A stretch of 64,000 nucleotides of DNA, taken from NCBI GenBank assembly GCA_025267735.1, contig CM046303.1, positions 19,458,403 through 19,522,402 on the forward strand. The letters are read 5' to 3'. Positions 25,868-37,680 of this stretch are shown here, piece after piece. The notes beneath the pieces were generated by a model, which saw only the letters and a list, made by a program, of their open reading frames with translations, ran no database searches and was not told the origin of the DNA. The first letter of the stretch is position 1. Each line of letters begins with the position of its first letter. Source of the stretch: Mactra quadrangularis (Eukaryota; Mollusca; Bivalvia; Venerida; Mactridae). The translations under genes were made by a program, and so were the position numbers.

Positions 25868-25913
25868 ATTTTAGAGATGACAATCATTCCATTTTAGAGA
25901 TGACAATCATTCC
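25868..25913 (+). repeat. Two-copy 23-bp tandem repeat
   Basis: The unit 'attttagagatgacaatcat' plus 'tcc' is present twice, back to back and identical, inside the PIF/Harbinger element. The identity suggests recent slippage. Confidence 0.9.
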
Positions 25914-26959
25914 AACAGAAAATTGATTAAATTGTTTTATCAGTTCCATTAATTCTAATTTTAATACACATTTGTCACCCAATCACACCGTAATCCGAAG
26001 GTGTTTTATTATTATTTTTATTATCGTATTGTGATACATTGCAATCATACATTTATTCAATTCCTTCATTATCCCCTAAATCTAAATACATGTAAACAAC
26101 AATAAATTGGACTTCCTTGCCTTTTACGCGTAAATATTTGCACCCTATATTCAGCATTTTTGTTCACGAGGCATGACATATTAAGTAACTACGCTAAATT
26201 CATTCGTGATGACTTTATTTAAGATTCATAGCTTGTAGATTTTAACAGAAATTTGTAATATAAACAGTTTAATATTTTCAGATGAACGTAATGAAAGTTG
26301 AACCATTTTAAACACAGATAATTTAAACGTTTCTGACTACCATACTCTTGCAATACAATCATTGAATGTCAAACCTAATGTAAGACAGTAAGAGAATGTT
26401 AAGCATATTGTAAGGCGGACATAATTTGTAAAAGCCATTTTCGAACTGTATAAGGTAGGAATTGTTGGCACTCTACCAAACGGAAATAACTGTGTGAACA
26501 GTACACTACAATTAAAGTAATGACTTTTTGTAACTGTCTGGAACATTTACACATATTTTAAAAGTTGTAAACCAAATATTTATCAAAGGGTTCTTTCATC
26601 ACATACAAGTAATATACTTGACATACCACCTTATTTCTAAGTAAGCCAAGTAGGGCATCATAGTTTGCAATGCAATTTTGCAGTTTTTGTTATTCAGATT
26701 AAATAACCCTAGTCTCTAAACTTTGATAATGGCCCAAAAGATACGAGATTTCGTATGAATCTTGTAACTATTCCCTGATACCATCCACTAATTACCTACT
26801 TATCACTTATTATTAAATCTTCGCCTATGCACAATATTGTAATTTCGAAAAATACTAAACTCTACAAGTACAGCAATGAAGTGAAGGTAGGATAATTGTG
26901 CATAAACACTAATGATTGACAAAAATAAAAAATAATGGACCAAAAGTTAAAAAAGTCAA

Positions 26960-27050
26960 CATTCACGATTCGAACCTATGTCAGACAAAAATAATGTTTA
27001 CAGCACAACAGTCTAACCGTTTACGCCATAGAGTCCATCAATAAAACACG
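26960..27050 (-). repeat. tRNA-derived SINE head, nested in the Harbinger element
   Basis: On the minus strand a B box 'ataggttcgaatc' is preceded by an A-box-like 'tatggcgtaaacggttagac' at tRNA spacing, with an anticodon-arm region of about 30 bp between. These are the internal RNA polymerase III promoter boxes of tRNA-type SINEs. No recognisable SINE body or tail follows, so it is a fragment. Confidence 0.6.
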
Positions 27051-27565
27051 TTGGACATTTAGTACTCTAAGGTAATTTAGTTGGTTTAGGTTTGGGTCGC
27101 TTATATCAACTCCAATTTTATACTTACGTAAGAAAAGCTTCGTGAAATCCACTTAAAATATTTTATAAGATACTCATAGTTACGGCCAAAATATTTAAGA
27201 CAATCTTAAATTTATTTAAGTTATGAGAGCGTTCGTGAAACCGGGCCCAGTAGTGTTGTATTTGAGATTACGCAAAAAGACAATAAAAGTATGATCATAA
27301 ACAATTAAATTGTAGCAAAACATTGAAATTATGCAACAATGTCGATTAAGACTTGACAAGTTATGGCATCTAATGCACGCAATGGATTAAAAATTTAGAA
27401 GCATCCCTAGCGAACTTGTTATGCACGTTATGCAAATGGATTTTTACTGAATATAAGTTACTTAAGAGCTAATCTGACAAGTTAAGTTGCAAAGCGTTGA
27501 TGCAAGCATATTATGTGTTAAACATAGACTTAGGTAGATTCATGTTCATGTAGCTGTATGAATAG

Positions 27566-27645
27566 CATTCTCGTTCCCAGAGTCTAGTAGGATTCTCAAT
27601 ACTAGCTAGTATTGAGAATCCTATTAGACTCTGGGTACGAGAATG
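27566..27645. mobile_element. 80-bp near-perfect palindrome with flanking direct repeats
   Basis: Two 40-bp arms meet without spacer at CTAG; only two positions in the arms fail to pair. The palindrome starts 'cattctcgttcccagagtct' and ends with its complement. It is flanked by 'tatgaatag' (27557-27565) and 'tatggatag' (27646-27654), a 9-bp direct repeat with one mismatch that could be a target-site duplication. If so, it is a minimal foldback MITE; 8-9-bp duplications are known for hAT and Mutator-type elements. A replication-made snap-back copy is the alternative. Confidence 0.75.
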
Positions 27646-27659
27646 TATGGATAGGTGAA

Positions 27660-29055
27660 TTGTGCGGTTATTTCTGATTGCATGACAGTATTATAACTGG
27701 AAGAAAACTATTTCTTTATGATTGCCTGTCAATCAAATAAAAACCTCTTATATAAATTCTAAATAGAGCGTGATGTTACAACACTTAGCCTTATTAGACC
27801 AATTTACACAATAGCATGGTAACAAATACCTAAAAGGCAGAAGAAGTTATAAACGTCTAACACTTTGAATAGGTTATAACTTGACATATCTCATGTCTGC
27901 TATGTTCATACTGCTTATTTTGATTCATCTATTGTAAACATCTCAAACAGAAAATCTATCACTAAAGGAAAGTTCTTAAAACAGTTTGCTTCGCTAGTAT
28001 ACAATTGCTTTGTGTGTCTGTTTTCTTATAATTAATTGGTGTTCATAGATATTATTATTATTATACTTTTATTACCTCCGAGATCGGAGAGCAAAGAACA
28101 TGTACATATTAATCAATTACATTAAATGAAACACAACCGATTTCAATAAAATACTTCGAATTTATGGCTAAAATTATCAAACGTGTCAGAGATGAAAGTA
28201 TGCATAACTCAAGTGCGCAAGGACAATATAAATCTTATATGTTGTAATGTATCCTTTTTTTCGCCTTTGGCAACAATGAAGATTGCTTCATTTAAACCAC
28301 AGCACTATGTATCTAGGAACGAGATAACATATGTCTACTTTCATGAGAGGATAATTTACAAAGCCAGACGCTTGACCGAGCCAAATCAGAAACTAGTAAT
28401 TCGAATGAAAGACGTAACATGTAGATAACTGGATTTGTCTATATTGTAGGCTAATAACAGATTATGTAAAGAGATAACAGTGACATGAATAAGGTTTTAC
28501 TTCTTACTAGAAAACCTTAATATTACATAATGTAAAACAGGAACATCAGCCAAAATAGCAGTATGAATAAAGAATACTAAATATATCCGTTTTTACAAGA
28601 TATCTTATTTGTTTTGACATTATAGTAATTATTGTCACGATAAAACACACATATCTACACCTGTTTTAACGTAAGTGGTTCTGAACAAAGAATGTATAAA
28701 ATGTCAAATAGCTAAAGCCCTTGTATCGGTAGAAAATAATTTAATTTTCATAACAAAAAAGTATATAGTGCAATGGAATCGAAGCCACGTAATAAGGGCA
28801 ATTCGTTTTAAAGATCAGCATGAAAGCATGATAAATATTTGGTTTTAACTTTGTTCAGTCAGACTAAAACTTTAGTGTTTGAACCAATATGGCTACGCTA
28901 GTGGCTTGAACTTTTCAATGACCTGATAACCTATGTATCATTTCATAGAATAATATCATAGCTTGTGCGAGTGTATTTACATTTTCTAGATCATATATAT
29001 ACATACGCATACCTATTGCATGCGGTGTTCATATGAATTTTGCCAACCATCATCT
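27660..29055. other. AT-rich DNA with an ATT-repeat retroelement tail candidate
   Basis: At 28048-28095 (ATT)n is followed by 'acctccgagatcggag'. Read on the minus strand this looks like a retroelement 3' end with a simple-repeat tail, but no coding part is recognisable. The open frame at 28183-28428 has no known domain. Confidence 0.35.
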
Positions 29056-29060
29056 TATAC

Positions 29061-29235
29061 TGTCATACACTCCCTACGATAAGCTTATTGTCCAATAAAA
29101 ATATCAATTCATTCACAATAGGTATTTAATTAACTGGTAATGCTCTGTGTGATAAAGGAACAAATTCTTAGCATAGACTGAACGCAAACAATTTCCCCAT
29201 TAATCAGCATAAGAAAACTAAGCACTGTAATATTG
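29061..29235 (+). repeat. Dispersed repeat P1, left-arm copy opposite 47879-48050
   Basis: Aligns with the reverse complement of 47879-48050: 'gataagcttattgtcca', 'atcaattc', 'tgtgataaagg', 'tagcatagactga/tagcctagactga', 'gcaaacaattt/gcaaacattt', 'ccccattaatca', 'actaagcactg'. The match runs further 5' than in other P1 copies, showing that this is a positional arm pair as well as a family member. Confidence 0.75.
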
Positions 29236-29639
29236 TAAAGACAAATTGTTTCTCATTTTGAGAAATCTCCTATATTTCACAAAATGTAGACAAATAAATC
29301 AACTATACTCTATACCTTATAAGTACAAATGCATTTTTCTTCAAGCAATGATTTCATAGAAAGTGCAATTAAAATACGTTATAATGCTTGCAGATTGTTG
29401 GATCGATTACTAAATATAATTTCTTTACATAGAAATGATTGAAGCAAGAACAACGGTTTACATGGTTGAAAGCTGACACACATATTAAAAGTGCATAAAT
29501 AAAAATGCATAGCCTGAACTGCATTTCTAATAATGATTTGACAGTTACAGAACGATTGATAATAAAACAAATAGAGTTTAATCAAAGCCAAAAAATGAAT
29601 TGTCTATGGGTAGGTATAGCAGAGTTAAACACAGCATGA

Positions 29640-29875
29640 ATGTTTCTGTTGTGGTCAATAACTGTTTTCGTAATATTTGTAATACCATTATACGCAAATC
29701 TCCTTTCAACGTTAAAAAGTTAAGTTTGGTTTAATTAAAATACATTTATTTTGCGGCTTAATTGCTTAGAAAACCCTCATTTAAAATTTAAAAAACTACA
29801 ACACGAAAACATAAAAAACCTTCAAATACAGTTTTAGTTGTGGAATTCACCTGTTTCCATACGTACGGAACTGCA
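29640..29875 (+). repeat. Palindrome arm block P5, left copy
   Basis: Pairs with the reverse complement of 46744-46990. Landmarks: 'gtcaataact', 'tttgtaat', 'attatacgcaa', 'gttaagtttg.tt', 'aaatacattta', 'aattcacctgtttcc', 'atacgtacggaa' against 'gaatgatattccacggaa'. Confidence 0.65.
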
Positions 29876-30861
29876 AAAGATATTGTTTTTTTCTGCTGAA
29901 CTATCAGTTAAACATCAACACTTATATCATCCTCAGATTTCAATTATTTCCATCAGGCGACCATCATGAAATTAAAAAGAACGCAAATGAATATTTTATT
30001 GTTTATAGCAATAATAAATCACCAAATGATAGTATGTTTAATTATCTTTCATGCAAATGAATTATAGTAACATTATGTTAAATAAAATTTTCAATTTATC
30101 ATACTTGTAGTTGGAATGTAATGAATTAGGACTTTCATAATAACATTTATTAGACATTATATAATACCCAGATAGTTTAATAATAGTCATAACTAATTTT
30201 GATTTTAAGATAAATGTTAATTCATTAAGGGTGCATAATAAAACAGTCAACTTCTGTTAAGCCTTACCATGTTCACATAATAAGGATTGTATGCATTTGT
30301 AGTAATGGGACAAAATAAAAGTATTTCATGCCACAATTAGCGTGAATTTGTACGAGATGTATAAGTACGAACACTTATCAGAACGGTGTAATAAGGGAGT
30401 ACTGAAATTGAATGCCGAATATGCTTGAACATAACTAATACCGTATGTGGTCATGGCTATCACTAGTTAACAGTACAGAAACATTTTTTATCCGCTGGTT
30501 TGGTATTGCATTCTTATTGACTCATTGATGCGTTAAATACGTTTAAGAACTGTCAGAAGATTTTTTAATATTAAATATCATAATATAGGTCATGCGTTAC
30601 GACAAGCGGAATAAAATTGGAATGGCATCAGTAACTATTTTGTAACGTCTACACGATATATTTATTTATACTGGGTTTAAGGCCGTGTCAACGCATATTT
30701 TTGGGTTATTTTACGGTGTCCAGCACGCATAAACTAACTTTCCTTGACCATTGTCTATAACCAGGACTCACATATCCTTCTTTATGGCCGGAAATGTCTT
30801 CATATACCTTATTGATGAAGAAAAATTGTCATTATTGTCAAATGCTTATGGAAATGGTTAT

Positions 30862-30955
30862 AACCTCCCCGGTTAGGACTCAAACCCGTACCTCCTTTGA
30901 GACATAAGATGACATCAGATTCGAAATCCAGACGCGCTACTGACCCAGGTTCTAC
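30862..30955 (-). repeat. tRNA-derived SINE head
   Basis: On the minus strand the order is 'ctgggtcagtagcgcgtctg' (A box), a ~40-bp middle, then 'acgggtttgagtcc' (B box) and 'taaccggggagg' in place of an acceptor stem. This is the shape of a tRNA-type SINE promoter. No tail or body of a known family is visible in the flanks. It is not a functional tRNA because the stems do not close. Confidence 0.6.
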
Positions 30956-31259
30956 TAAATATCATAATACTTAGAAAAATAACGCAGTCAATTTATAGTA
31001 TAACGTTATTTTAACTTAGATGTGCTTATGGCTCTCCCTATTGTAGAACAAACTGTTTTAGAGAAGAATTGTATCTACTTGCTAAAATGTGCTCTATCGT
31101 TATATCTGTAATTATATAACAGAACTGTTATCTCCAACCCCCAGAAAGTTTATTTGTTTGATTGATGGTACCATCTTCTTGTATTGATTAGCATAGCAAA
31201 CTGATTTGGTTACAATATATCTGACAAACTTATGTATTATCTTACTCGCTGACGCTGAA

Positions 31260-32000
31260 ATTGTTGAATATATAACGAGGAATAAATTGGTTATTCTTTT
31301 TGGGACAAACTATACGTAATACTATCAGAATTGTTCTAATTAAATTTTGATTTCTACTCTTTATCTGTATGTGTCTTGACAAACCGAGGCCACAGTAACG
31401 CCTTTGCAACTTCCCTATAATTGTTATAAACAATACAGAACTCGTGTGGATGTAATAGCTCACTGATACAAAGTTATTTATCTGTTTATCTGTTTAATTA
31501 GAATGATTATTAGAACAAAGAATTGTAACTTCCTTTTCATGAGCTTTACTTAATTATCTAAATGTGCTTTCGTTTTAAAATGCACAAGACTACGCAAATC
31601 ACTTCTTATATTTGAAAGCACTATTAGGCATTTTTGTTATATTTGTTCTAATTGAGATTTGTACAATATAATGCCGACGTCAAATTTAAGTGTCAAATAA
31701 GACAGTATTCATCCAGTAAAATAGTATTGTTAATGGTAGTACATTAAGTCAACATGAGGTAGAAAGTCACCGCATGATTATCAAGTTTATTCTAAGCAAT
31801 TGTCGAACTTTGATTGATGTACATATTAACAAAGGTAATCATTTGACAGACGAACATTAGATAATGATATTGTTGTACAGAAACATCACGTACGACACGT
31901 CTTTATAACCTTCGAGCATTAACTTATTATAAATATGATTACAGTGAGTCAAGTGCGAACTGACAACAAGACGTGTTTTGTATCCGTTTCATTTGGTATA
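31260..32000 (+). repeat. Palindrome arm block P6/P7, left copy
   Basis: A continuous ~740-bp alignment with the reverse complement of about 45480-46160. Landmarks: 'acaaactata', 'aaattttgatttctac', 'tttgcaac', 'gtgtggatgtaa', 'ctcactgatac', 'agaacaaa.aattgt', 'attatctaaa', 'gccgacgt', 'taatagt...tagtcaacat.aggtagaaag', 'ccgcatgattatcaagt', 'tctaagcaattgtc', 'aaaggtaatcatttgacag', 'cgaacattagataatgatat', 'ttaacttattat'. One of the best-preserved pairs; neither arm has a shared open frame. Confidence 0.8.
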
Positions 32001-32849
32001 CATTGTAACTGCAAAACAAATAATCCAAGCTATGAGTAACGTATTTGCTATGTATCTAACAAGATGAATTTATAATCATTAGTTAACACTATGTCTGCTT
32101 GGTCTGAAAATGTGTTTTCTACCTCTTGTTTTTTCTGAATGTTCGTACATTCACAGAACAATCATGAGCCGAGCGCAAATGATAAACCTTTGTTTTTACA
32201 CACTTTCTCTATTAATTTCATTATAAATAGATTCGTTGAAGCAACATATGTATTTCTAATTTGTCAAAAACATATAACTGGTGCTGTACTCTTTTTTTGT
32301 AACAGTGTCTTTGTTGAGTTTTATTTATACAGTTATTAGAGTTGGTGTGTTACCATATGTACATGTATGCAGTACAGTCGCATTTACCCAAACACCACTT
32401 ACGTTTATGGATAAAAATATAGTCAAGCATTCACATTATAATCAGTCACAATCAAACATATTATAGATGATCTTGAATTTATACCCACTAGCATCATTAC
32501 CATTAATATATTTCAAGACACAGACCATATTTTTGTTCACATTTTCTGTACATTTAAAGCGATACGCATCTTGATTTTCTTCCAGTTATTCTGTATACAT
32601 TAATGGAACTTTGTCTAGTGATTATATTTAAAAGATTTATGTTTTATCTGTCTGGTATATATTGACAAGTCTTTCTACTGTACTTTTTGGTTAGGTAAAC
32701 ATCTCTTAATATTATCAGTTCATAAAACGATGCATTTCTACTTTATTAAATTTATGAAGAAATTGTCTGAATAAAAGAAACTAATGTAGTTTACTGATTT
32801 TATCGGTACAACCTTTTCTCTAACCAATTAAAACACACATAAAAGTAAA

Positions 32850-33010
32850 TTTGCCATTACTTGTTAATGTCAATACAAAACGTCTATATTGCTCTAACAT
32901 TACTTAAGTATAGACACTGTCCAAAATCAATGATCTATTGCTGTTCCCTTGATGTATATTTTACAGGCAATATTTACATTCGTTTCAATGATCTTATATC
33001 CGAAACATGT
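32850..33010 (+). repeat. Block F, direct copy 1
   Basis: Aligns in direct orientation with 39075-39255: 'cattacttgttaatgtcaat' against 'aatacttgtgaacgtcaat', then 'aaaacgtct.t.ttgct', 'aaaatcaatga' against 'taaatcaataa', and 'cttatatccgaaa'. Confidence 0.55.
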
Positions 33011-33133
33011 TATGCATTGAGCATTGCTAGTCACTGAATGTTTCTCTTAACATTCCGTGCAATCTGATTAAAACCCGATCTAAAATTTTCCACTCGGCTA
33101 CTCCCTAATTTAGATTTGGCTGGTTCCTAACGA

Positions 33134-33389
33134 GGGCCACGTTCAAGTGACCTTTTCTCATTATAATATTCCTGACACAATCATTATGTTTAGTAAATTG
33201 TTTACATTGTCTACGTCATGCAATTTGAAATGAGCCGTCCAATCACAGCCTGTGAATAACACCATCGTCAAATCAGCTTGAAACAAGTAAACTCAGTCTT
33301 AAAGTAGAAATTTAAAATGCTATTAATAATGTTTCGTCTAGATGAAAGCTACGCATTAATTGGTCGCAAAGGTCATCTGAACGTGACCC
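33134..33389. mobile_element. 256-bp inverted-repeat element candidate
   Basis: A 22-bp left end 'gggccacgttcaagtgacct' (33134-33155) is matched by the reverse complement of 33368-33389 ('gggtcacgttcagatgacct') with three differences. The interior has no reading frame. No target-site duplication is evident, so a MITE is likely but unproven. Confidence 0.45.
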
Positions 33390-33684
33390 TTCTAGCGAAG
33401 CAAAGAGATCCTGTACGACAGCGCTCTACATGTATCTGTTTACGGAGATTGAATCCCGTGTAGACGCTGCGTTCAATACTGGTGTTAATTTGAAAATGCC
33501 AAGCCCTAAGACCAAAACTATTCAACTACTTTTACCATTTTTATCGCATTTTGATAAACCTTACATCAATAAATTTAACTAATTTATACTTTCAGAAAAT
33601 TATATTATGTAGTATATTTATCATACATATGCCAAAATATTCGAGTGTAAACCCGACTGAACGTCGGAAAAATATGCCGGTAAG

Positions 33685-33905
33685 AGTGTTTGTTTGTTTT
33701 TGTTGGGAGTAACGCCGTAGCAACACATATAAGGTCATATAACGGCGGTCAGTTAACCTACTCATTCCTCCCGGAAAGGCTAAATATCTGGATTAAGCTG
33801 TTAACCGACTACTAAGCGCATACTTTTGTCAGTGACTGACAACTGCCCTACATAATTAAAAATCATTGGAAGAAGGGGGAATGGTCGTAGAAATAATGTC
33901 ATGAA
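33685..33905 (-). repeat. SINE, 5'-truncated, minus strand
   Basis: Read on the minus strand it matches the body of the full SINE at 63230-63503: 'attatttctacgacc', 'attatgtagggcagttgtca', 'gtcactgac', 'aagtatgcgcttag', 'gagtaggtt', 'actgaccgcc', 'gctacggcgtta' and a tail of AACAAAAACAAACAAACA type. The tRNA-like head is missing, as expected of truncated target-primed insertion. Confidence 0.8.
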
Positions 33906-34389
33906 ATCATATCATTGTAAGTAACTGCATCGGTTATTGCCAAGCACTTAACTCTACTCTTCTTTACACCTCCTATCACTATCCCCAACACAGTCTTAAC
34001 TCGACACTTCTTCTATTTTTGTTCTCTCGTACGGAATTAAATTAGCCTTTTCTCTCTTCAGTTTTCTTTTTTTTCTTCTCAAATATTTTACTAAATTTTT
34101 CTGTAATGACTTTGTTTATCCTAAATATAATTGGCAATAATTAAATTGGCATATTGATTTTTAGTATTTTTTAAAAGTTCATTTAGATATATTTTAGAAT
34201 GATAACAATTAAGCAAACGAAAAGCGGTGTTAGTCAGGTTTGGAAATGTCTAGCCACGATGTAACGCATCCACAACATGCCGAAAATAGACTTAGTTGTT
34301 TACCAAGATTCACTATGGTAAAATTTCTAGCATACAAACAACATGCATAGCGATTTTATAAATTCAGAATTGGAGGAAAATTTTCACGC

Positions 34390-35370
34390 TAATATTTTGC
34401 ATTCAATAGTTGACGAGTACGCGATTTAATGCTTGTAGTACTTTTTGCCTACACAATAACTGTTTGATGAATGAGTATGTGAATGATTGGTTAAACCATC
34501 AATGTGATAAAACCGCCACAGAAGTACAATTGGTCAAACATTTCATCTTGTTTTATTGCGGTTTTCTTGTTCCAAATAAATTTATGTATTCCTTACTAGT
34601 TTGTTGAAAAGCATTACGTCCGATAAAGGAACATTATTATTCAGTATTATATTCACACTCCTCCTAATCCTGACATTGTATGGTATACACACAATAGTTT
34701 CCATGTAAATGCTTTCTATGTTAAGTAATTTAATCTGACCAAAGGGACCTCAAACATTTAATGAATATTTTATATTTCCCCATTCGGTTCTGATTTTAAC
34801 TTAATATTGAGAAGGTACCTCATTTACTCTTAGATCTCGTCTGTCAGAATATTTCTCTATAAACTTTAATCTAATAATAATTCTGCCAGTACATTTGTAT
34901 TTAACGTTTTAAAAATCTATTAAGTCGCAGTGCGCATTTTGTTAGTACATTGGACAAGTTTACAATCTGGTGCAGCGTCACTTGCGTAATTTTCTCTGAG
35001 CCGTTTTAAAAAATAAAAGTGTAATACCCTATGATAATAATATAGTATTGCCTGATGTACGCAAGCGGACTAGAATTATGGCAATATTTCAGTTTTGTCA
35101 TTTTGTGAATACAACATTTACATAATCAATTTTCAACAAATAATTTCTGGTCCCTCGACTATATCTAGTTCGTGTCTAAGCTAATTTGTTATATGTTGTA
35201 TTTCGTTTTGAGCTGATAGTGTAAGGTCAAAATAGACTTATTAAAATACATTACATAAAAGTACAGTCAATATATTTTGGATATTAAGTGGATCATTGTA
35301 AAAGTACTTGTTGTTTTAAGATTAAAAATAAGCTAATTCGCACTGAAAACGAATGAATAATATTTGTTTG
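34390..35370 (+). repeat. Palindrome arm block P8/P9, left copy
   Basis: Pairs with the reverse complement of 43900-45240. Landmarks: 'cattcaatagttgac', 'gtacgcga', 'tgtttgatgaatgagt', 'gattggttaaaccat', 'aatgtgataaaaccgcc', 'ttttattgcg', 'tgtattccttacta', 'ttatattcacactcct', 'aatcctgacattgtatgg', 'tttccatgtaaat', 'aatctgaccaaagg', 'atgaatattttatattt', 'ggtccctcg...tatatctag', 'cgttttgagctgata' and 'aagctaattcgcactg'. The right arm has a short SINE tail (44700-44757) inserted that is absent here. Confidence 0.85.
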
Positions 35371-35659
35371 TATATTTTCATTGTTTGATAATTTTGCAAC
35401 AAAAAAGTGTGTGTGTGCTTCCGTGTCACCAAATTATACTATTCATGGTGATTTTATTCAAATCATTGGCATTGAAAATATATATATATGTGAAATGTAA
35501 AAAACAACTACAAAACTACATGTGATGCATATATTATTGTTCGCAATTACGATATTGGCAAAATTGAAGCCAGTACATATTAGTATTATGTCCAGCAATT
35601 TCAGCGTTATATGATACTGCCATTCATATACATTACTTTGTTTATAGATCTTTATGTGA

Positions 35660-35785
35660 TGGAGGACTTCAGTTAAGCATAAATGATGACAAAACTATTT
35701 GTCATGTTGATCTATTTTATACCTCATATTTTCATTCCAAAATGATTTAGTATCAACCTTTACTGTCCGGAATGATCTATGTAAA
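35660..35785 (+). repeat. Block A, copy 1
   Basis: Core: 'tgtcatgttgatct', 'ttttcattccaaaatgattt', 'agtat.aacctttactgtccg', 'gatctat'. Direct copies are at 38110-38220 and 40030-40145 and an inverted copy at 43460-43565. Four copies in 8 kb make this one of the most repeated noncoding blocks of the window. Confidence 0.7.
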
Positions 35786-36330
35786 GAAAATATGACATTA
35801 TACATAATACTTAGAATAATTGATACCAGTATAGGAAATGACTGGTTTAGTCAAATTGGTATATTCTTTGGATTATCTTTTGATTATTTATTGTATAGCC
35901 AAAGTACATGAATTCACGATGTAAATATTTCTTACGTTTGGTATCGTTTAACAATACTAAGCCAAATTTAACTAGCACCTACTATATTTGTCTTAAGATT
36001 TAGGGTTGAATTACTTCAAAATTACAATTTTCAGGTAATTTTGTGAACAAGAGTTGTAACGAATACATCTTCATAGTTTCTGTTTTATGTCCAATGGGGA
36101 ACAGATGCTCTAAGGCAGTACATACATTTTTGCATTTTAATTTCGAAGTACATTGCATATTAAGTTGTTAATTGATAATCAGTTTTGCATAAAACAGTAC
36201 ACAAATAATCTCCTTGAACATACTCTAACCGATAACATATGATATACACTTAGATGTGTCGGCCCGTTATTGTTATGGAAGTGAAATGCATACAAATAAA
36301 TAAATGTCTCGACAGATAAATCAAATAACC

Positions 36331-36490
36331 TTAGCCTATAGCATCACAAGAATGACATTACAAATATTGGTGTATAACACGTACGATTCCGTCTGCTGGT
36401 TTGTGTTAATTTACTGGCTCATTGATGATAATAATTGGTTTGTATCTCAAATGACAATTGATGTAGTAAGATCAAATTGAATTATATGCT
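36331..36490 (+). repeat. Block B, copy 1
   Basis: Core: 'agcatcacaagaatgacatt', 'acgattccgtctgctg', 'ttggtttgtatctcaaatga', 'caattgatgtagtaagatca'. A direct copy lies at 38631-38815 and an inverted copy at 42335-42505. Block A always lies 5' of it, at 0.5-1.0 kb, in all three settings. Confidence 0.75.
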
Positions 36491-37499
36491 CTGTGTACAG
36501 TTTGTCTTACTTAGGAAATAAAGAACCATAATAATCCTTCCCAATCAATCATAGAAAGACATATAGATGACCGCAATCAACAAAATGTTTTTTGGGGTTT
36601 TTTTTTGCTTTTCATCCTCACAAATTTAATATTTAAGTCACTATCACTAGGTCCATTCTTAACTTGTTAACGCACATGTTTATAAAATGGTGTTTATTTA
36701 TCACAGATATTGTAGTTAACGGGAGTCCATTAAAATAACGTGATGAAGAAAGCTGCTGTGTGAATATCAAATGTTTTGAGGGACCAGTGTGAGGTGTTTT
36801 ATTCTTTAAATTATTAAATATTATAAAATTAATTATAAAGTATTAATTAAACCATAATTTTACTCTACACATGGGAGGTATACCATTTTTTTACCTTCTT
36901 CAACAATCTTACGGATATCAAATTAGCTAATTGAATCCATTCATGAATTCACTTTTTTAAGTGAATCTTTTCCTAAAGACATATACATCAGATGTTACTG
37001 AGACTCTTATTGAAGTTTAAGTAAAATGTAAACAGTTAATTATAATTATAATTTTAAATGATCGAACATTTTGTTGCGTTCATTAAATAAAGTGCTTGCG
37101 AACCAGACATGCATCATGCAATAAAGATGTTTTAATAATAATTAAAATATATACGAAGAGTTGTGCACTTTTCATTAAACAATGAACGACATTACGTCTA
37201 AATATGTAATAATACAATTTAAACATACAAAGCGTGATTTACCAGTCCTGTAAGCTTTGTTGATTCATAGGATTTTCTACCGTTTCTAGACGTTAAAGTT
37301 TAAGTCCATCGTCAATTGTTAGGCACATTAATAGTGAATTCTATAGATAGCCTACGACTTTATTTACCACAATATAATAAAACTAAAATTTCAGTCAATT
37401 ATCAAGTCAATTAATTAATTTTGTGTCCATCGTCAATCGTTGAAGACGCAATATGTCTCTCAGTTAGACATAGTACTAGTGAGTTCTATAGATAGCCTT

Positions 37500-37680
37500 C
37501 AACTTTATGTGAATATCTATCTAGCCATAAACAATGTACCAATTAGGTATAATGTGATGTTATTTTTGTCGATTTATGGACAATCTGTCTGGTACATGTA
37601 ACATAATCGTAAAAAAGTTCTGCTTTAATGTACTTATTTCCTATATTTTTACGCATTGATAACAGACTATCATGGGATAG
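37500..37680 (+). repeat. Innermost palindrome block D, left copy
   Basis: Pairs with the reverse complement of 40805-40990: 'tatctagccataaac', 'tataatg.gatgttatttttg', 'atttatgg', 'ctgtctggtacatgtaa', 'ataatcg', 'ttaatgtact.atttcc', 'gcattgataa', 'atcatgggat'. Alignment by eye is close to 80%. It marks the inner end of the left arm. Confidence 0.8.

Larger units (their letters stand above)
25331..27247 (+). mobile_element. PIF/Harbinger-type DNA transposon, defective copy
   Basis: The ends are identical 19-bp terminal inverted repeats: GGCCCGGTTTCACGAACGC at 25331-25349 and its reverse complement at 27229-27247. They are flanked on both sides by CAG, consistent with the 3-bp target-site duplication of this superfamily. 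Subterminal sequence is rich in 'cttaaattt' and 'taagtt' words in both ends, and a second 'gcgtttcacaaac' lies at about 25412. Inside, 25582-25839 encodes a fragment like the N-terminus of HARBI1-type nucleases. The rest of the nuclease, including the DDE residues, and the partner Myb-like protein are missing, so the element cannot be autonomous. A tRNA-derived SINE piece is nested near its right end. It sits in the left palindrome arm; I found no counterpart on the right. Confidence 0.8.
32005..34385. other. Left-arm-only segment
   Basis: The right arm has only about 240 bp (45240-45480) where the left has 2.4 kb, so this is an insertion on the left or a deletion on the right. It contains block F (32850-33010, also found in the apex spacer), a 256-bp inverted-repeat pair and a truncated SINE, annotated separately. 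Open frames at 32139-32466 have no recognised domain. Confidence 0.5.
12608..37680 (+). repeat. Left arm of a large imperfect palindrome
   Basis: Blocks of this arm recur in reverse complement and in the same order in the right arm. Pairs: 12608-13201 with 54416-55005; 20595-20830 with 51365-51590; 22185-22640 with 50000-50462; 29061-29235 with 47879-48050; 29640-29875 with 46744-46990; 31260-32000 with 45480-46160; 34390-34830 with 44770-45240; 35090-35370 with 43900-44190; 35660-35785 with 43460-43565; 36331-36490 with 42335-42505; 36680-36780 with 41780-41920; 37500-37680 with 40805-40990. The arm is much longer than its partner. The LINE, satellite, PIF/Harbinger and 32.0-34.4 kb segments have no counterpart that I could find in the right arm. 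Identity in paired blocks looks like 75-80% by eye (not computed). No coding frame is conserved across pairs. Confidence 0.8.

Noticed and set aside
28183..28428. 81-codon open frame next to an ATT repeat as a retroelement protein
   Set aside because: No reverse transcriptase, endonuclease or zinc-knuckle motif is visible.
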